This document shows, piece after piece, positions 17,961-25,499 of a DNA stretch of 48,756 bases. This DNA comes from Bifidobacterium callitrichidarum. Lineage in GTDB: Bacteria; Actinomycetota; Actinomycetes; Actinomycetales; Bifidobacteriaceae. The stretch is from contig NZ_QFFM01000025.1 in the NCBI RefSeq assembly GCF_003129905.1, positions 1 through 48,756 on the forward strand, in the 5' to 3' direction. The notes under the pieces are model-generated. The model was given only the letters and a program-made list of their open reading frames with translations. It was not told the origin of the DNA and ran no database searches. The position numbers and the translations under genes are program-made. The number at the start of each line of letters is the position of its first letter. The first letter of the stretch is position 1.

Positions 17961-18434
17961 ATGGCAAAAATCGAACCGTCGTCCGAATCCAATGGACTCG
18001 GCGACTACCTGCAGAGGGTATTCATCTGGAACGTCAACATGCAGCTGACCGGCCGCGGGATGACCCAGCAGTCACTTTGCGCGGCACTGGGGCTGAAGAG
18101 GGGCGCCGTGTCCGCGAAGATGACCGGCAAGACCTCCTGGACCATCCAGGATATCGCCGCAGTGGCGGAATTCTTCAACGTCCCCCCGCTCTCCCTGCTG
18201 GATGCGTCGATGTACGAGCAGATGATGCGCGGAATGAGCAGTGACGGAGGTGCATCTTTGGTGGCAGTGGCCACCGCCGGGTTTCCTGTGCGAGCAACTG
18301 AAGGCCAAGCTGGCGGCCTGAAACCGTTGGAAACAAAAGGCTCCGGGCCACGATACCTCGTGGAACCCGGAGCCGGCGAGTACCCCCAGAGAGAGTCGAA
18401 CTCTCGTTGTCAGATTGAAAGTCTGGTGTCCTAA
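17961..18434 (+). CDS. XRE-like HTH regulator, rightward, with a 3' end that runs into the tRNA-Glu locus
   Basis: The start ATG at 17961 has an AAAGGA site. The core RGMTQQSLCAALGLKRGAV then SAKMTGKTSWTIQDIAAVAEFF is a typical HTH_3 domain, and FNVPPLSLLDASMY is the usual post-HTH segment. The frame gives 157 residues, but the last 35 or so codons (from about 18331) are the antisense of the tRNA-Glu terminator and part of tRNA-Glu itself. The native protein probably ended earlier, near residue 115-123, and the junction with chromosomal DNA has fused an arbitrary tail. It is divergent from the other HTH gene, suggesting a regulatory pair for the island. Confidence 0.7.
   Translation: MAKIEPSSESNGLGDYLQRVFIWNVNMQLTGRGMTQQSLCAALGLKRGAVSAKMTGKTSWTIQDIAAVAEFFNVPPLSLLDASMYEQMMRGMSSDGGASLVAVATAGFPVRATEGQAGGLKPLETKGSGPRYLVEPGAGEYPQRESNSRCQIESLVS
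18331..18374 (-). terminator. rho-independent terminator of tRNA-Glu
   Basis: On the minus strand a GC-rich hairpin (18339-18374, GGCTCCGGG paired with CCCGGAGCC plus an inner CCACGA/TCGTGG) is followed by TTTTGTTT. It sits 6 bases after the tRNA 3' end. Confidence 0.85.
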
Positions 18435-18452
18435 CCGTTAGACGATGGGGGC
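18381..18452 (-). tRNA. tRNA-Glu (anticodon TTC)
   Basis: A 72-base cloverleaf: acceptor arm GCCCCCA/TGGGGGT, D arm TCTAACGGTTAGGA, anticodon loop CTTTCAA with TTC, T arm GAGAG-TTCGACT-CTCTC. CCA is not encoded. The first base pair of the anticodon stem is a C-A mismatch. Confidence 0.96.
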
Positions 18453-18599
18453 GGACAACTCGTGTAACATTACTGGAAGATCTGGATTAATGCAAATCGG
18501 CGACACGCCGACGTATCGTGCGGGTCGTGTCGCCGCTTTGCTGGGAGATACCGGCTCGGTCGCCGACTGCCGGCCGGGTCGGCATCTGGGGATGACCGG

Positions 18600-19538
18600 T
18601 CAGGCTTCCGCCTTGTCCGTATTCGTATCCGTAGCCATGCCTTCGCCGACTGCCTGATAGGTGAAGTCGTGAATCACGCGACCGGCCGTCAGGCCCTTCT
18701 TCTCGAAATTGGTGAGCACACGACCGGCGAATCGTTCGGATTCGGTGAAGTCGGCGTGCGGCATGTCCGCGGCCAGGTCGGCGTTGCCCTTGCCCACGTG
18801 CTCCAGTGGCAAACTCGCGGTCATGGTGCCGATGTTATGCCAGCCGGGCAGGTCGTCCATCACTTCGTGGACGTGCAGGGCGTAGTCCTCGATATCGGTG
18901 GCGATGCGCCACACACCGCCCTCACCGAGCGCGCGATGGATGTCCGCGGCCAGGCCCTCCTGCACGATGCGGCGCTTGTGATGCTTCTTCTTGGGCCACG
19001 GATCCGGGAAGAAGGTCCACACCTCGGCCACGGACCCGGCCTCAGCGACCTTGAACAGCTCCGGCGCGTTGACCTGGGCCACGCGCAGATTCGTCAGCTC
19101 CTGCTTGCCGGCAAGCAGCATGGTGTGCGCCACGCCCGGGTCGTACACCTCCAATGCCAGGAAGTTCGTATCCGGATGCGTGGCGGCCGCGGCCACCACG
19201 TTCTCGCCCTGGCCGGTGCCGATCTCCACGATAAGCGGATTGTCGTTGCCCCAGGTCCGTTCGACGAACTCGCGGCTGAGCTGCACGCCCTCGCGTACAT
19301 CCAGCAGGCCGTTACCGGCGGCGATGTCCAGAAGATAGGTGTCGGCGTAGCGGTCCCATGCGCGCTGCAGTCGGTCGTCCAGGCGGCCCGAGCGGCGAAC
19401 GAAGGAAAGGACCTTGTGCATCGGGTGGCCGGTGCCGGCTTCCGTTTCGATGGGGTTGTTGTCTGCGGCGGCGCGGGTATCGTCGGTGATTTCGAGATCC
19501 GGGGACTCCGGGGCGACGTCGGATTCGGGGTTGGTCAT
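18600..19538 (-). CDS. trmB: tRNA (guanine-N7-)-methyltransferase
   Basis: The 312-residue product has the TrmB landmarks: [14 protein letters not shown] (SAM-binding motif I, about 105-118), [12 protein letters not shown] (motif II) and the diagnostic [18 protein letters not shown]. It adds a methyl group to G46 of tRNAs. The N-terminal 45 residues are acidic and poorly conserved; the actual start may be downstream, since the ribosome site before MTNPESDV is weak and far away. It lies next to tRNA-Glu but is separately transcribed. No unusual features in the catalytic core. Confidence 0.95.
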   Translation of the reverse strand: MTNPESDVAPESPDLEITDDTRAAADNNPIETEAGTGHPMHKVLSFVRRSGRLDDRLQRAWDRYADTYLLDIAAGNGLLDVREGVQLSREFVERTWGNDNPLIVEIGTGQGENVVAAAATHPDTNFLALEVYDPGVAHTMLLAGKQELTNLRVAQVNAPELFKVAEAGSVAEVWTFFPDPWPKKKHHKRRIVQEGLAADIHRALGEGGVWRIATDIEDYALHVHEVMDDLPGWHNIGTMTASLPLEHVGKGNADLAADMPHADFTESERFAGRVLTNFEKKGLTAGRVIHDFTYQAVGEGMATDTNTDKAEA

Positions 19539-19719
19539 GCTGTGATTGATGCCTCTCGCTGGTGGGCGCCGTGGGGTGACGGGCGGCCATAACGTATCGA
19601 AATATGCTGTAGTTCACCATACCAAGTCGTTTCCCCGAACGGATACTGCGGTTGCGGCTGTGATGCTGCGGGTGCGATGAAGCGGCTGTGGTCTGTATTC
19701 GCGTTGTTGCTTTACCTTT

Positions 19720-19842
19720 GGCTCTGTTAAACCAAGATTGATATGCGCCTATTCTTGGCTCCCCTTGTCAGGGGAGCTGGCAGCAAAGCTGACTGAGGGG
19801 TAGTCAGACATGGATTCATGTCAATCTTGGTTTAACAGAGCC
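19720..19842. mobile_element. 123-bp MITE-like element
   Basis: Perfect 22-bp terminal inverted repeats at 19720-19741 and 19821-19842 start GGCTCTGTTAAACC, resembling ends of ISL3-type elements. There is no coding capacity. TACCTT occurs on both sides (19713-19718 and 19844-19849), a possible target duplication. The interior is a copy of the dispersed GGCTCCCC repeat. The rest of the 470-bp spacer 19539-20009 holds only the tRNA promoter. Confidence 0.7.
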
Positions 19843-19948
19843 CTACCTTGTACCTGTGCTTTCGCTCGGGATTTTGGTGAGATTTCTATGATGCGCGCTT
19901 ATTGGGATGGATATGAAATCGTTGGAATTCCGCGGGACACGCCGTAGT

Positions 19949-19976
19949 TTGCGTGATCGCTGGAAATCAGTAATAT
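19949..19976 (+). promoter_or_regulatory. predicted promoter of the tRNA-Asp/tRNA-Phe unit
   Basis: TTGCGT (19949-19954) and TAATAT (19971-19976) are 16 bases apart and lie about 35 bases before tRNA-Asp. Confidence 0.5.
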
Positions 19977-20009
19977 ATACATCTGTTGCTTCACGCAAGT
20001 GAGACACAC

Positions 20010-20083
20010 GGCCCCGTAGCTCAGTTGGTTAGAGCGCCGCCCTGTCACGGCGGAGGTCACCGGTTCAAGTCCGGCCGGGGTCG
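20010..20083 (+). tRNA. tRNA-Asp (anticodon GTC)
   Basis: A 74-base cloverleaf: acceptor GGCCCCG/CGGGGTC, D arm with AGTTGGTTA, anticodon stem-loop CCGCC-CTGTCAC-GGCGG, T arm CCGG-TTCAAGT-CCGG. CCA is not encoded. It is 42 bases upstream of tRNA-Phe and likely cotranscribed. Confidence 0.97.
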
Positions 20084-20125
20084 CTGGAATGGTTGAGGAT
20101 TTGATTCGAATCTTCTTCTGTTCAT

Positions 20126-20201
20126 GGCTCTGTAGCTCAGTTGGTAGAGCGAGCGACTGAAAATCGCTAGGTCAACGGATCGACGCCGTTCGGAGCCACC
20201 A
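20126..20201 (+). tRNA. tRNA-Phe (anticodon GAA), CCA encoded
   Basis: A cloverleaf with acceptor GGCTCTG/CGGAGCC, anticodon stem-loop GCGAC-TGAAAAT-CGC and discriminator A followed by encoded CCA (20199-20201). A strong terminator follows at once. Confidence 0.95.
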
Positions 20202-20206
20202 CGCGG

Positions 20207-20243
20207 AACCCCGCAAGCCAAGATTTCCAAGGCTTGCGGGGTT
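20207..20243 (+). terminator. terminator of the tRNA-Asp/Phe unit
   Basis: A perfect 13-bp stem (20207-20219 with 20231-20243) starts 5 bases after the CCA end of tRNA-Phe and ends in a short T-stretch. Confidence 0.75.
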
Positions 20244-20331
20244 TCCCGATTCTCCGGCAAACTCACCATAAACCCGCCGACTCACCATAAACTCACTGCA
20301 TTCAATTGCAACAAGGGTTATAGGCAATTGG

Positions 20332-21701
20332 GGGTTAAGTAAAGAAAAGTGTGTCTTATCCGTGCGTGTCACTGGCGTGTCGGTGGGCTAGTGAGCGTCC
20401 GGCCCAGCCTTTCCTGATGCCGAACCCGCCCTCGTAGGCATCGATGCCGGCGGCCGGCAGTTGCACGCCCGTCAGGGTTCCAGACGTCGGCGCGTCGTCC
20501 TCCGCTGGTTCCTTCCTGATGGATTTCCAGTGGTCGGGCGTGACGAACGACACGGGGTCGGGCTCCGCGGTGAGCATGTACACCGCCCATTCGCAGCACC
20601 GTTTCATATGCTCCTCCGACAGGCCCCGGTGATGGTCGAGCGTGCGTTTGACCACAGCGTTGACACCGCCCTCCAACTGGTTTGCGGTCGACGGCAGCGA
20701 ATCGCCGTCCCCGACGACGGCGGGATCGCAGAACGCGAACAGCATCCCGGCGCGGTTCAATCTGACGAGCCGGAAGTAGGCGCGGCGCAGGCGTTCGTGC
20801 GTCCACCACCACTTACGCCCTTTCGCGTGCGCGGGATCCTGTCTGGCCGTGGTCCTTTCCTTGAGGTAATCACCGTGCTCCCCGTGCCATGCATTGAGTT
20901 CGGCGAGCCAGGCGGCGGCCTCATCCGCAGTGCGGATTTTGGTAAGCCCGCGCGCGAGTTTGAGCAGTGCCTTTCCCGCCCCGCTTTTGGGCTTGTTCGT
21001 CAGATCGACGCGGGTGTTGCGCAGCACGTGCACGAGACAGCGTTGCACGGCGACGCCCTTCCACCGGGTCCCGGCGGCCGCCAGGCATCCTTGGCCGCCA
21101 TCGCTCACCAGCAGCCCCGGCCCCCTCACCCCGTGGAACAATTGCAAGTAGGCCGGCTTCGTCTCCGTGGAGCACCACTGCCATTTCACGGGACGGCCAT
21201 CCTCGCCGGTCAGGACCAGCAGGCACCAGCCATATGGAACATACGTCCCGTCCGCCATCACGTACCGGTGGAAACGGGGGACGGGAGGCAAGACCGGCTC
21301 CACATTCCAGCACCACGCGACGCGGGCCGAGAACGCCTGACGGGTGATGCCGAGCCGGGCGGCCGCCTCGCCCATGGAATCCTTGCCGGTCAGCCACGCG
21401 AGGAACGCGCGGAACTCCGCCATACGGGTCGAGTCCTCCCGCTTCGCGGTGGTGCTCAGCCTGCACTCATCGCACCGCCATCGCCGGGAGCCGGCCTTCG
21501 TGAACCCGTTCCCGCGCATCGGCCTGCCACACAAAGGGCATTTCCTCGCCCTCGAGGACCTGTTCCTGCTCATGGAACAAGCCAACCCGAAAAGTCAAGC
21601 ACCCCGCCGGATTAACACCCAAACCGTTAATCACACCCCGACACGCGAACCCGCAGTAAGCCTCACCCCGGATTTAAGACACACTTTTCTTTACTTAACC
21701 C
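20332..21701 (-). mobile_element. intact IS1249-like insertion sequence (IS256 group), 1370 bp
   Basis: Perfect 27-bp terminal inverted repeats (20332-20358 and 21675-21701) begin GGGTTAAGTAAAG. An 8-bp target duplication GCAATTGG flanks the element at 20324-20331 and 21702-21709. One full-length transposase gene fills the interior. Perfect ends and duplication suggest a recent insertion and a potentially active copy. Confidence 0.93.
20356..21573 (-). CDS. IS1249-family transposase
   Basis: The 405-residue product has an N-terminal zinc ribbon (CPLCGRPM then WRCDEC), a HTH-like segment (SMGEAAARLGITRQAFSARV), and a DDE catalytic core: Asp in VMADGTYVP, Asp in LLVSDGGQG and Glu in TANQLEGGVNAV, the MULE/IS256 arrangement. 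The last codons reach into the left inverted repeat. I chose the ATG at 21573; a TTG 4 codons upstream is possible, and neither has a clear ribosome site, which is common for transposases. The frame is intact, with no internal stop or shift. Confidence 0.92.
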   Translation of the reverse strand: MSRNRSSRARKCPLCGRPMRGNGFTKAGSRRWRCDECRLSTTAKREDSTRMAEFRAFLAWLTGKDSMGEAAARLGITRQAFSARVAWCWNVEPVLPPVPRFHRYVMADGTYVPYGWCLLVLTGEDGRPVKWQWCSTETKPAYLQLFHGVRGPGLLVSDGGQGCLAAAGTRWKGVAVQRCLVHVLRNTRVDLTNKPKSGAGKALLKLARGLTKIRTADEAAAWLAELNAWHGEHGDYLKERTTARQDPAHAKGRKWWWTHERLRRAYFRLVRLNRAGMLFAFCDPAVVGDGDSLPSTANQLEGGVNAVVKRTLDHHRGLSEEHMKRCCEWAVYMLTAEPDPVSFVTPDHWKSIRKEPAEDDAPTSGTLTGVQLPAAGIDAYEGGFGIRKGWAGRSLAHRHASDTHG

Positions 21702-21824
21702 GCAATTGGGGTTATAGGTTGTGGAGTTAAGGGCCAAAACGTGAAAGCCTTGAAACGCTCCGGCGAGTGGAATAATGGGATTCGCATACAACCGTTTATC
21801 CAACTCTGTTCAAAGGAGAACGCC

Positions 21825-22226
21825 ATGGCGCAGCCTATGACCGATTTCACCACCGATCTGCAGCATTCCGGCATGCCGGCCAAGGACCTCGACGAGACCA
21901 TCCGCTTCTACACGGAAAAGATTGGGTTCAAGCTCGTCGGCGTCTACCATAACGGTGAGAACCGATGCGCCTTCCTGCGATACGGGCACCTGACCATCGA
22001 GACGTGGGAAGGCGATCCCGCGCCCATGACGACTGGCGCGATCAACCATTGGGCGCTGGACACGCCCGACATCGAGGCGGCCTACGAGAACGCCAAGGCC
22101 TTGGGGCTGGACATCAAGGAAACAGAAATCCAGTCCATTCCCTCGTTCTGGGACAAGGGTATCCGGTACTTCAACGTCACCGGCCCCAACGCCGAAACCA
22201 TCGAATTCTGCGAGATCGTCAAATAA
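21825..22226 (+). CDS. VOC-family (glyoxalase/bleomycin resistance fold) protein
   Basis: The 133-residue protein has the paired beta-alpha-beta-beta-beta modules of the vicinal oxygen chelate fold. Landmarks are LQHSGMPAKDLDETIRFYTEKIGFKLV at the N-terminus, INHWALDTPDIEAAYENAKALG in the middle and FNVTGPNAETIEFCEIV at the end. H15, H73 (INHWAL) and E129 are candidate metal ligands. The start has an AAAGGAG site; the longer frame is upstream DNA. Substrate unknown: lactoylglutathione is unlikely in bifidobacteria, so another small-molecule lyase, dioxygenase or binding role is possible. The IS inserted about 120 bases upstream of the start, which may have affected its promoter. Confidence 0.85.
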   Translation: MAQPMTDFTTDLQHSGMPAKDLDETIRFYTEKIGFKLVGVYHNGENRCAFLRYGHLTIETWEGDPAPMTTGAINHWALDTPDIEAAYENAKALGLDIKETEIQSIPSFWDKGIRYFNVTGPNAETIEFCEIVK

Positions 22227-22253
22227 CGGTCAAATAACGGTATTCATTGGGAA

Positions 22254-22294
22254 AAATCGCTTCTTCTCGAAATCCATGCGAGAAGAAGCGATTT
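22254..22294. terminator. bidirectional terminator between the VOC gene and cfa
   Basis: A perfect 16-bp stem (22254-22269 with 22279-22294) with a 9-base loop. On the minus strand it is followed by five T residues, so it is best as the cfa terminator, and it also lies 28 bases after the VOC stop. Confidence 0.85.
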
Positions 22295-22333
22295 GAAAAG
22301 TCCGTCAAACCGTAGATAGGACTACGGCTAGCC

Positions 22334-23638
22334 TCACGCCTTCCACCACGGGCGCAGCGGGTACCACTTGCCGTCCGGGTGCCCGACACGGTCGGGCTTG
22401 ATGGCTAGGAACTGGTGGATCTGGATGCCGTCGAGTTCGAAGTTCAGCGCGCAGGCGGCCATGTACATGCCCCACACCTTGGCGCGCTCGAAGCCCACCT
22501 GGCGAACGGCGTCATCCCAGTGCTCGGACAGGTTGCGGTTCCAGTGGTGCAGCGTGAGCGCGTAGTGCTGGCGCAGGTTCTCCTGATGCACCATGTTGAA
22601 GCCGGCATCATGGATGCATGACTCGATGAAGCCGGGCGCGCCCAGATCGCCGTCCGGGAAGATGTAGCGGTCCAGGAACTCGTCCGTGCCGGGCTTGCCG
22701 TTCGGCTTGTCGTGGCTGATGGTGATCTGGTGGTTGAGCAGGCGGCCCATCGGCTTCAACAGCCGGAACATCTCCTCGAAGTAGCTCTGGTAGTTCTTCA
22801 CGCCCACGTGCTCCATCATGCCGATGGAGCAGATGCCGTCGAAGTCATGCTCGGGTACCTCGCGGTAGTCCTGCACGCGCACCTCGGCCAGGTCCTGCAG
22901 TCCCTCGCGTGCGATCCATTCGTTCGCGTACGCGGCCTGTTCCTTGGACAGCGTGACGCCCAGCGCCTTGATGCCGCGGCGTGCGGCCGTGATGACCATC
23001 GAACCCCAGCCGCAGCCGATGTCCAGCAGACGCTCGCCGGGCTTCAGGCCGAGCTTGTCGAGGATGAGCCGCAGCTTGTTGGCCTGCGCGTCCTCCAGGC
23101 TCATGTCCTCGTTCTCGAACACCGCGCAGGTGTAGGTCATGGACGGGCCCAGGAAGTCGGCGTAGAACTCGTTGGACATGTCGTAGTGGAAGCTCACGGT
23201 TTCGGAGTCGGCCTTCTCCGTGTGCGGCATGAGTCCCTGCTTGATGCGGGCGAACTTGCTCGGTCCCTCGGTGGCCGGCACCGGCGGCTTGCGGAAGCCG
23301 TGGCTGAGGATGCCGGCGGAGACGCGCGCCAGGGAGACCGGGGTGATCGGCTTGACGTACTTGGCCAGGGAGATGAGCTTGCGCATGGCGGGGTAGGGGT
23401 CCGCGTAGTCGATGCCGGCCACGTCGAAGTCGCCGAGTACGTAGGCGCGCACGATGCCGATCTCGTTCGGATGCGCCAGCAGCTGGTACATGCAGTTCGG
23501 ACTGGTGATCTTGACGTTGAGATCAGCATCCTCCGGGCCGAAATGCGAGCCGTCGAACGCATCCACACGCACCGGAGCGGTCGGTTCCACGAACAGCGAC
23601 ACCATCTCCGCGACCGTCATAGCCTTGCCATTTGCCAT
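22334..23638 (-). CDS. cfa: cyclopropane-fatty-acyl-phospholipid synthase
   Basis: The 434-residue enzyme transfers a methylene group from SAM to unsaturated acyl chains of membrane phospholipids. The N-terminal domain (about 1-150) is the lipid-interacting part. The SAM motif LLDIGCGWGSM is near residue 200, followed by GVTLSKEQAAYA and the CSIGMMEHVGVKNY active-site segment; HHWNRNLSEHWD near the C-terminus is also conserved. The start at 23636-23638 has a GAGGTGG ribosome site; the longer frame upstream crosses the promoter. Cyclopropane fatty acids help acid and stress tolerance. It is monocistronic, with its own promoter and terminator. Confidence 0.95.
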   Translation of the reverse strand: MANGKAMTVAEMVSLFVEPTAPVRVDAFDGSHFGPEDADLNVKITSPNCMYQLLAHPNEIGIVRAYVLGDFDVAGIDYADPYPAMRKLISLAKYVKPITPVSLARVSAGILSHGFRKPPVPATEGPSKFARIKQGLMPHTEKADSETVSFHYDMSNEFYADFLGPSMTYTCAVFENEDMSLEDAQANKLRLILDKLGLKPGERLLDIGCGWGSMVITAARRGIKALGVTLSKEQAAYANEWIAREGLQDLAEVRVQDYREVPEHDFDGICSIGMMEHVGVKNYQSYFEEMFRLLKPMGRLLNHQITISHDKPNGKPGTDEFLDRYIFPDGDLGAPGFIESCIHDAGFNMVHQENLRQHYALTLHHWNRNLSEHWDDAVRQVGFERAKVWGMYMAACALNFELDGIQIHQFLAIKPDRVGHPDGKWYPLRPWWKA

Positions 23639-23656
23639 ACTCCACCTCGATTTTGC

Positions 23657-23686
23657 ATTATTCTGGTCGAATCTATCCAAGTTCAA
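23657..23686 (-). promoter_or_regulatory. predicted cfa promoter
   Basis: On the minus strand TTGAAC (23681-23686) and AATAAT (23657-23662) are 18 bases apart, just upstream of the cfa ribosome site. An inverted repeat CAAACC/GGTTTG overlaps the -35 side. The 470-bp cfa-fucO spacer has no gene; a TACACT -10-like box lies near 24009 ahead of fucO. Confidence 0.4.
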
Positions 23687-24109
23687 ACCCCAACTTTGGT
23701 TTGGTATCCTAGTCCGTTCGTTGACTTGATTCGATGCCCTTCCTCGATCGCTGGCGCGCTGTTCGCCCTCGGCGGACGATGTGTGACCGCGAAACCCGAC
23801 AGGAAGCCGTGTCGTGGTGTTTCGATCCGGGCGATGCTCTGAGCCTTGTCGTCCGAATGCGCCACATGATTCCGACGTGACGTTGCGTGATTCGGTGTGA
23901 TGCGATGCGATTCCGGTTGTTGCGCCGATATCGTTCGATGATTTGCCTAATTTGACTATTTTGCCCATACGTTCCCAGCGTGTTTCCAGGTTAACGTTCA
24001 CATGCGGGGTACACTGGTGAATCGTTGGGCCGTTCAACGAACGAATGGCTTACGGAAAGTACTGAAAAGTACCGAATACATAAGGTACGAGCTCAAAAGG
24101 AGAGCACCT

Positions 24110-25261
24110 ATGGTCTATCGCATGATTTTCAACCAGACCGCCTACTTCGGCCGTGGCGCCATCAAGGAGATTCCGACCGTCGCCAAGCAGCACGGTTTCA
24201 CCAAGGCCTTCATCGTCACCGATCCGGTCCTGCTGGAGACCGGCACCGCCGAGAAGGTCACCAAGGTCCTGGATGAGGCCGGCCTGCCGTACGAGGTGTT
24301 CTCCAACGTCAAGCCGAACCCGCCGGTCGAGTGCATCAAGGACGGCGTCGAGAAGTTCGCGGCCTCCGGCGCGGACTTCCTGATCGGCCTGGGCGGCGGT
24401 TCCCCGCAGGACACCTGCAAGGGCATCGGCATCATCACCGCCAACCCCGAGTTCTCCGACGTGCTCTCCCTCGAGGGCGTCGCGGACACCAAGAACCCGT
24501 CCGTGCCGATCTTCGGCGTGCCCACCACCGCCGGCACCGCCTCCGAGACCACCATCAACTACGTGATCACCGACACCGCCAACAAGCGCAAGTTCGTGGC
24601 CGTCGACCCGCACGACATCCCGATCGTCGCCTTCGTGGACCCCGACCTGACCGACTCCATGCCGCGCGGCCTCAAGGTCGCCACCGGCCTCGACGCCCTG
24701 ACCCACGCCATCGAGGGCTACATCACCCCGGGCGCCTGGAGCCTGTCCGACTGCCTGTCCATGCAGACCATCCGCATGATCGCCAAGAACCTCGCCAAGT
24801 CCGCCGACGGCGACATCCCGGCCGGCGAGCAGATGGCGTACGCCTCCTACATCACCGGCATGGCCTACTCCAACGTCGGCCTCGGCCTGGTGCACGGCAT
24901 GGCCCACCCGCTGGGCGGCCGCCTCGGCGTGGCCCACGGCGTGGCCAACGGCATCCTGCTGGCCCCGGTCATGGAATACAACAAGGACTTCACCGGTGAG
25001 AAGTACCGTGACATCGCCGACGCCTTCGGCGTCGAGGACGCCTACACCGGCGACCTCGAGAAGGTGCGCGAGGAGGCCGTGCAGGCCGTCCACAAGCTGA
25101 CCGTGGACCTCAAGAACCCGACCACCATCTCCGAGGTGGGCGCCACCGAGGCCGACCTTGCCCCGCTGGCCCACGACGCCTTCAACGACGTGTGCACCCC
25201 GGGCAACCCGCGCAAGGCCACCGAGGAGGACATCCTCGCCATCTACAAGAGCCTGATGTAA
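24110..25261 (+). CDS. fucO: lactaldehyde reductase / 1,2-propanediol oxidoreductase
   Basis: The 383-residue product is a group III iron-dependent alcohol dehydrogenase of FucO length (382 in E. coli). It reduces lactaldehyde from fucose or rhamnose breakdown to 1,2-propanediol, regenerating NAD. Landmarks are FLIGLGGGSPQDTCKGIG (NAD-binding GGGS), PTTAGTASETT, the metal ligands in DALTHAIEGY and VHGMAHPLGGRLGVAHG (three His and one Asp). The start at 24110 has an AAAGGAG site. Codon use is extremely biased toward a few C/G-ending codons, a sign of very high expression. No fucose pathway genes lie next to it, so it is scavenged from its pathway context. Confidence 0.94.
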   Translation: MVYRMIFNQTAYFGRGAIKEIPTVAKQHGFTKAFIVTDPVLLETGTAEKVTKVLDEAGLPYEVFSNVKPNPPVECIKDGVEKFAASGADFLIGLGGGSPQDTCKGIGIITANPEFSDVLSLEGVADTKNPSVPIFGVPTTAGTASETTINYVITDTANKRKFVAVDPHDIPIVAFVDPDLTDSMPRGLKVATGLDALTHAIEGYITPGAWSLSDCLSMQTIRMIAKNLAKSADGDIPAGEQMAYASYITGMAYSNVGLGLVHGMAHPLGGRLGVAHGVANGILLAPVMEYNKDFTGEKYRDIADAFGVEDAYTGDLEKVREEAVQAVHKLTVDLKNPTTISEVGATEADLAPLAHDAFNDVCTPGNPRKATEEDILAIYKSLM

Positions 25262-25302
25262 GCCTTCGTGAGGCTCTACACCCGATAGACGCTCAATAGA
25301 AT

Positions 25303-25345
25303 GGGGAAAGGTACCACTGAACGACTTTCAGCGGTACCTTTCCCC
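25303..25345 (+). terminator. fucO terminator
   Basis: A perfect 13-bp stem (25303-25315 with 25333-25345, GGGGAAAGGTACC) is followed by ATAATTTTTCCC. It is 41 bases after the fucO stop. Confidence 0.85.
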
Positions 25346-25371
25346 ATAATTTTTCCCGACTTTGGATTTTT

Positions 25372-25467
25372 GTACCACTGACGTGAGCCCAGTGGTACTT
25401 TTTCCCAAAGTCTCCCTTGATTCTGGATTGTTGTGCCGCTAACTGTGCGTCAGTGGTACTTTTCCCC
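25372..25467. repeat. two further hairpins related to the fucO terminator
   Basis: A 9-bp stem GTACCACTG/CAGTGGTAC (25372-25380 with 25390-25398) and a decayed copy (25433-25440 with 25452-25459) follow the terminator. Each copy ends with a run such as TTTTTCCC or TTTTCCCC. Together with the terminator they form a three-unit array spaced about 60 bases apart. Confidence 0.6.
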
Positions 25468-25499
25468 AAAAAACCGATGCGGCGCCGATGCGATTCCGG

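Noticed and set aside
11100..18460. Direct-repeat attachment sites of the island.
   Set aside because: I searched for a copy of the tRNA-Glu 3' end and of the terminator edge on the left side and found none of convincing length.
25303..25467. Possible CRISPR array.
   Set aside because: Only three units, each an inverted repeat that decays from left to right, with no constant spacer length and no cas genes nearby.
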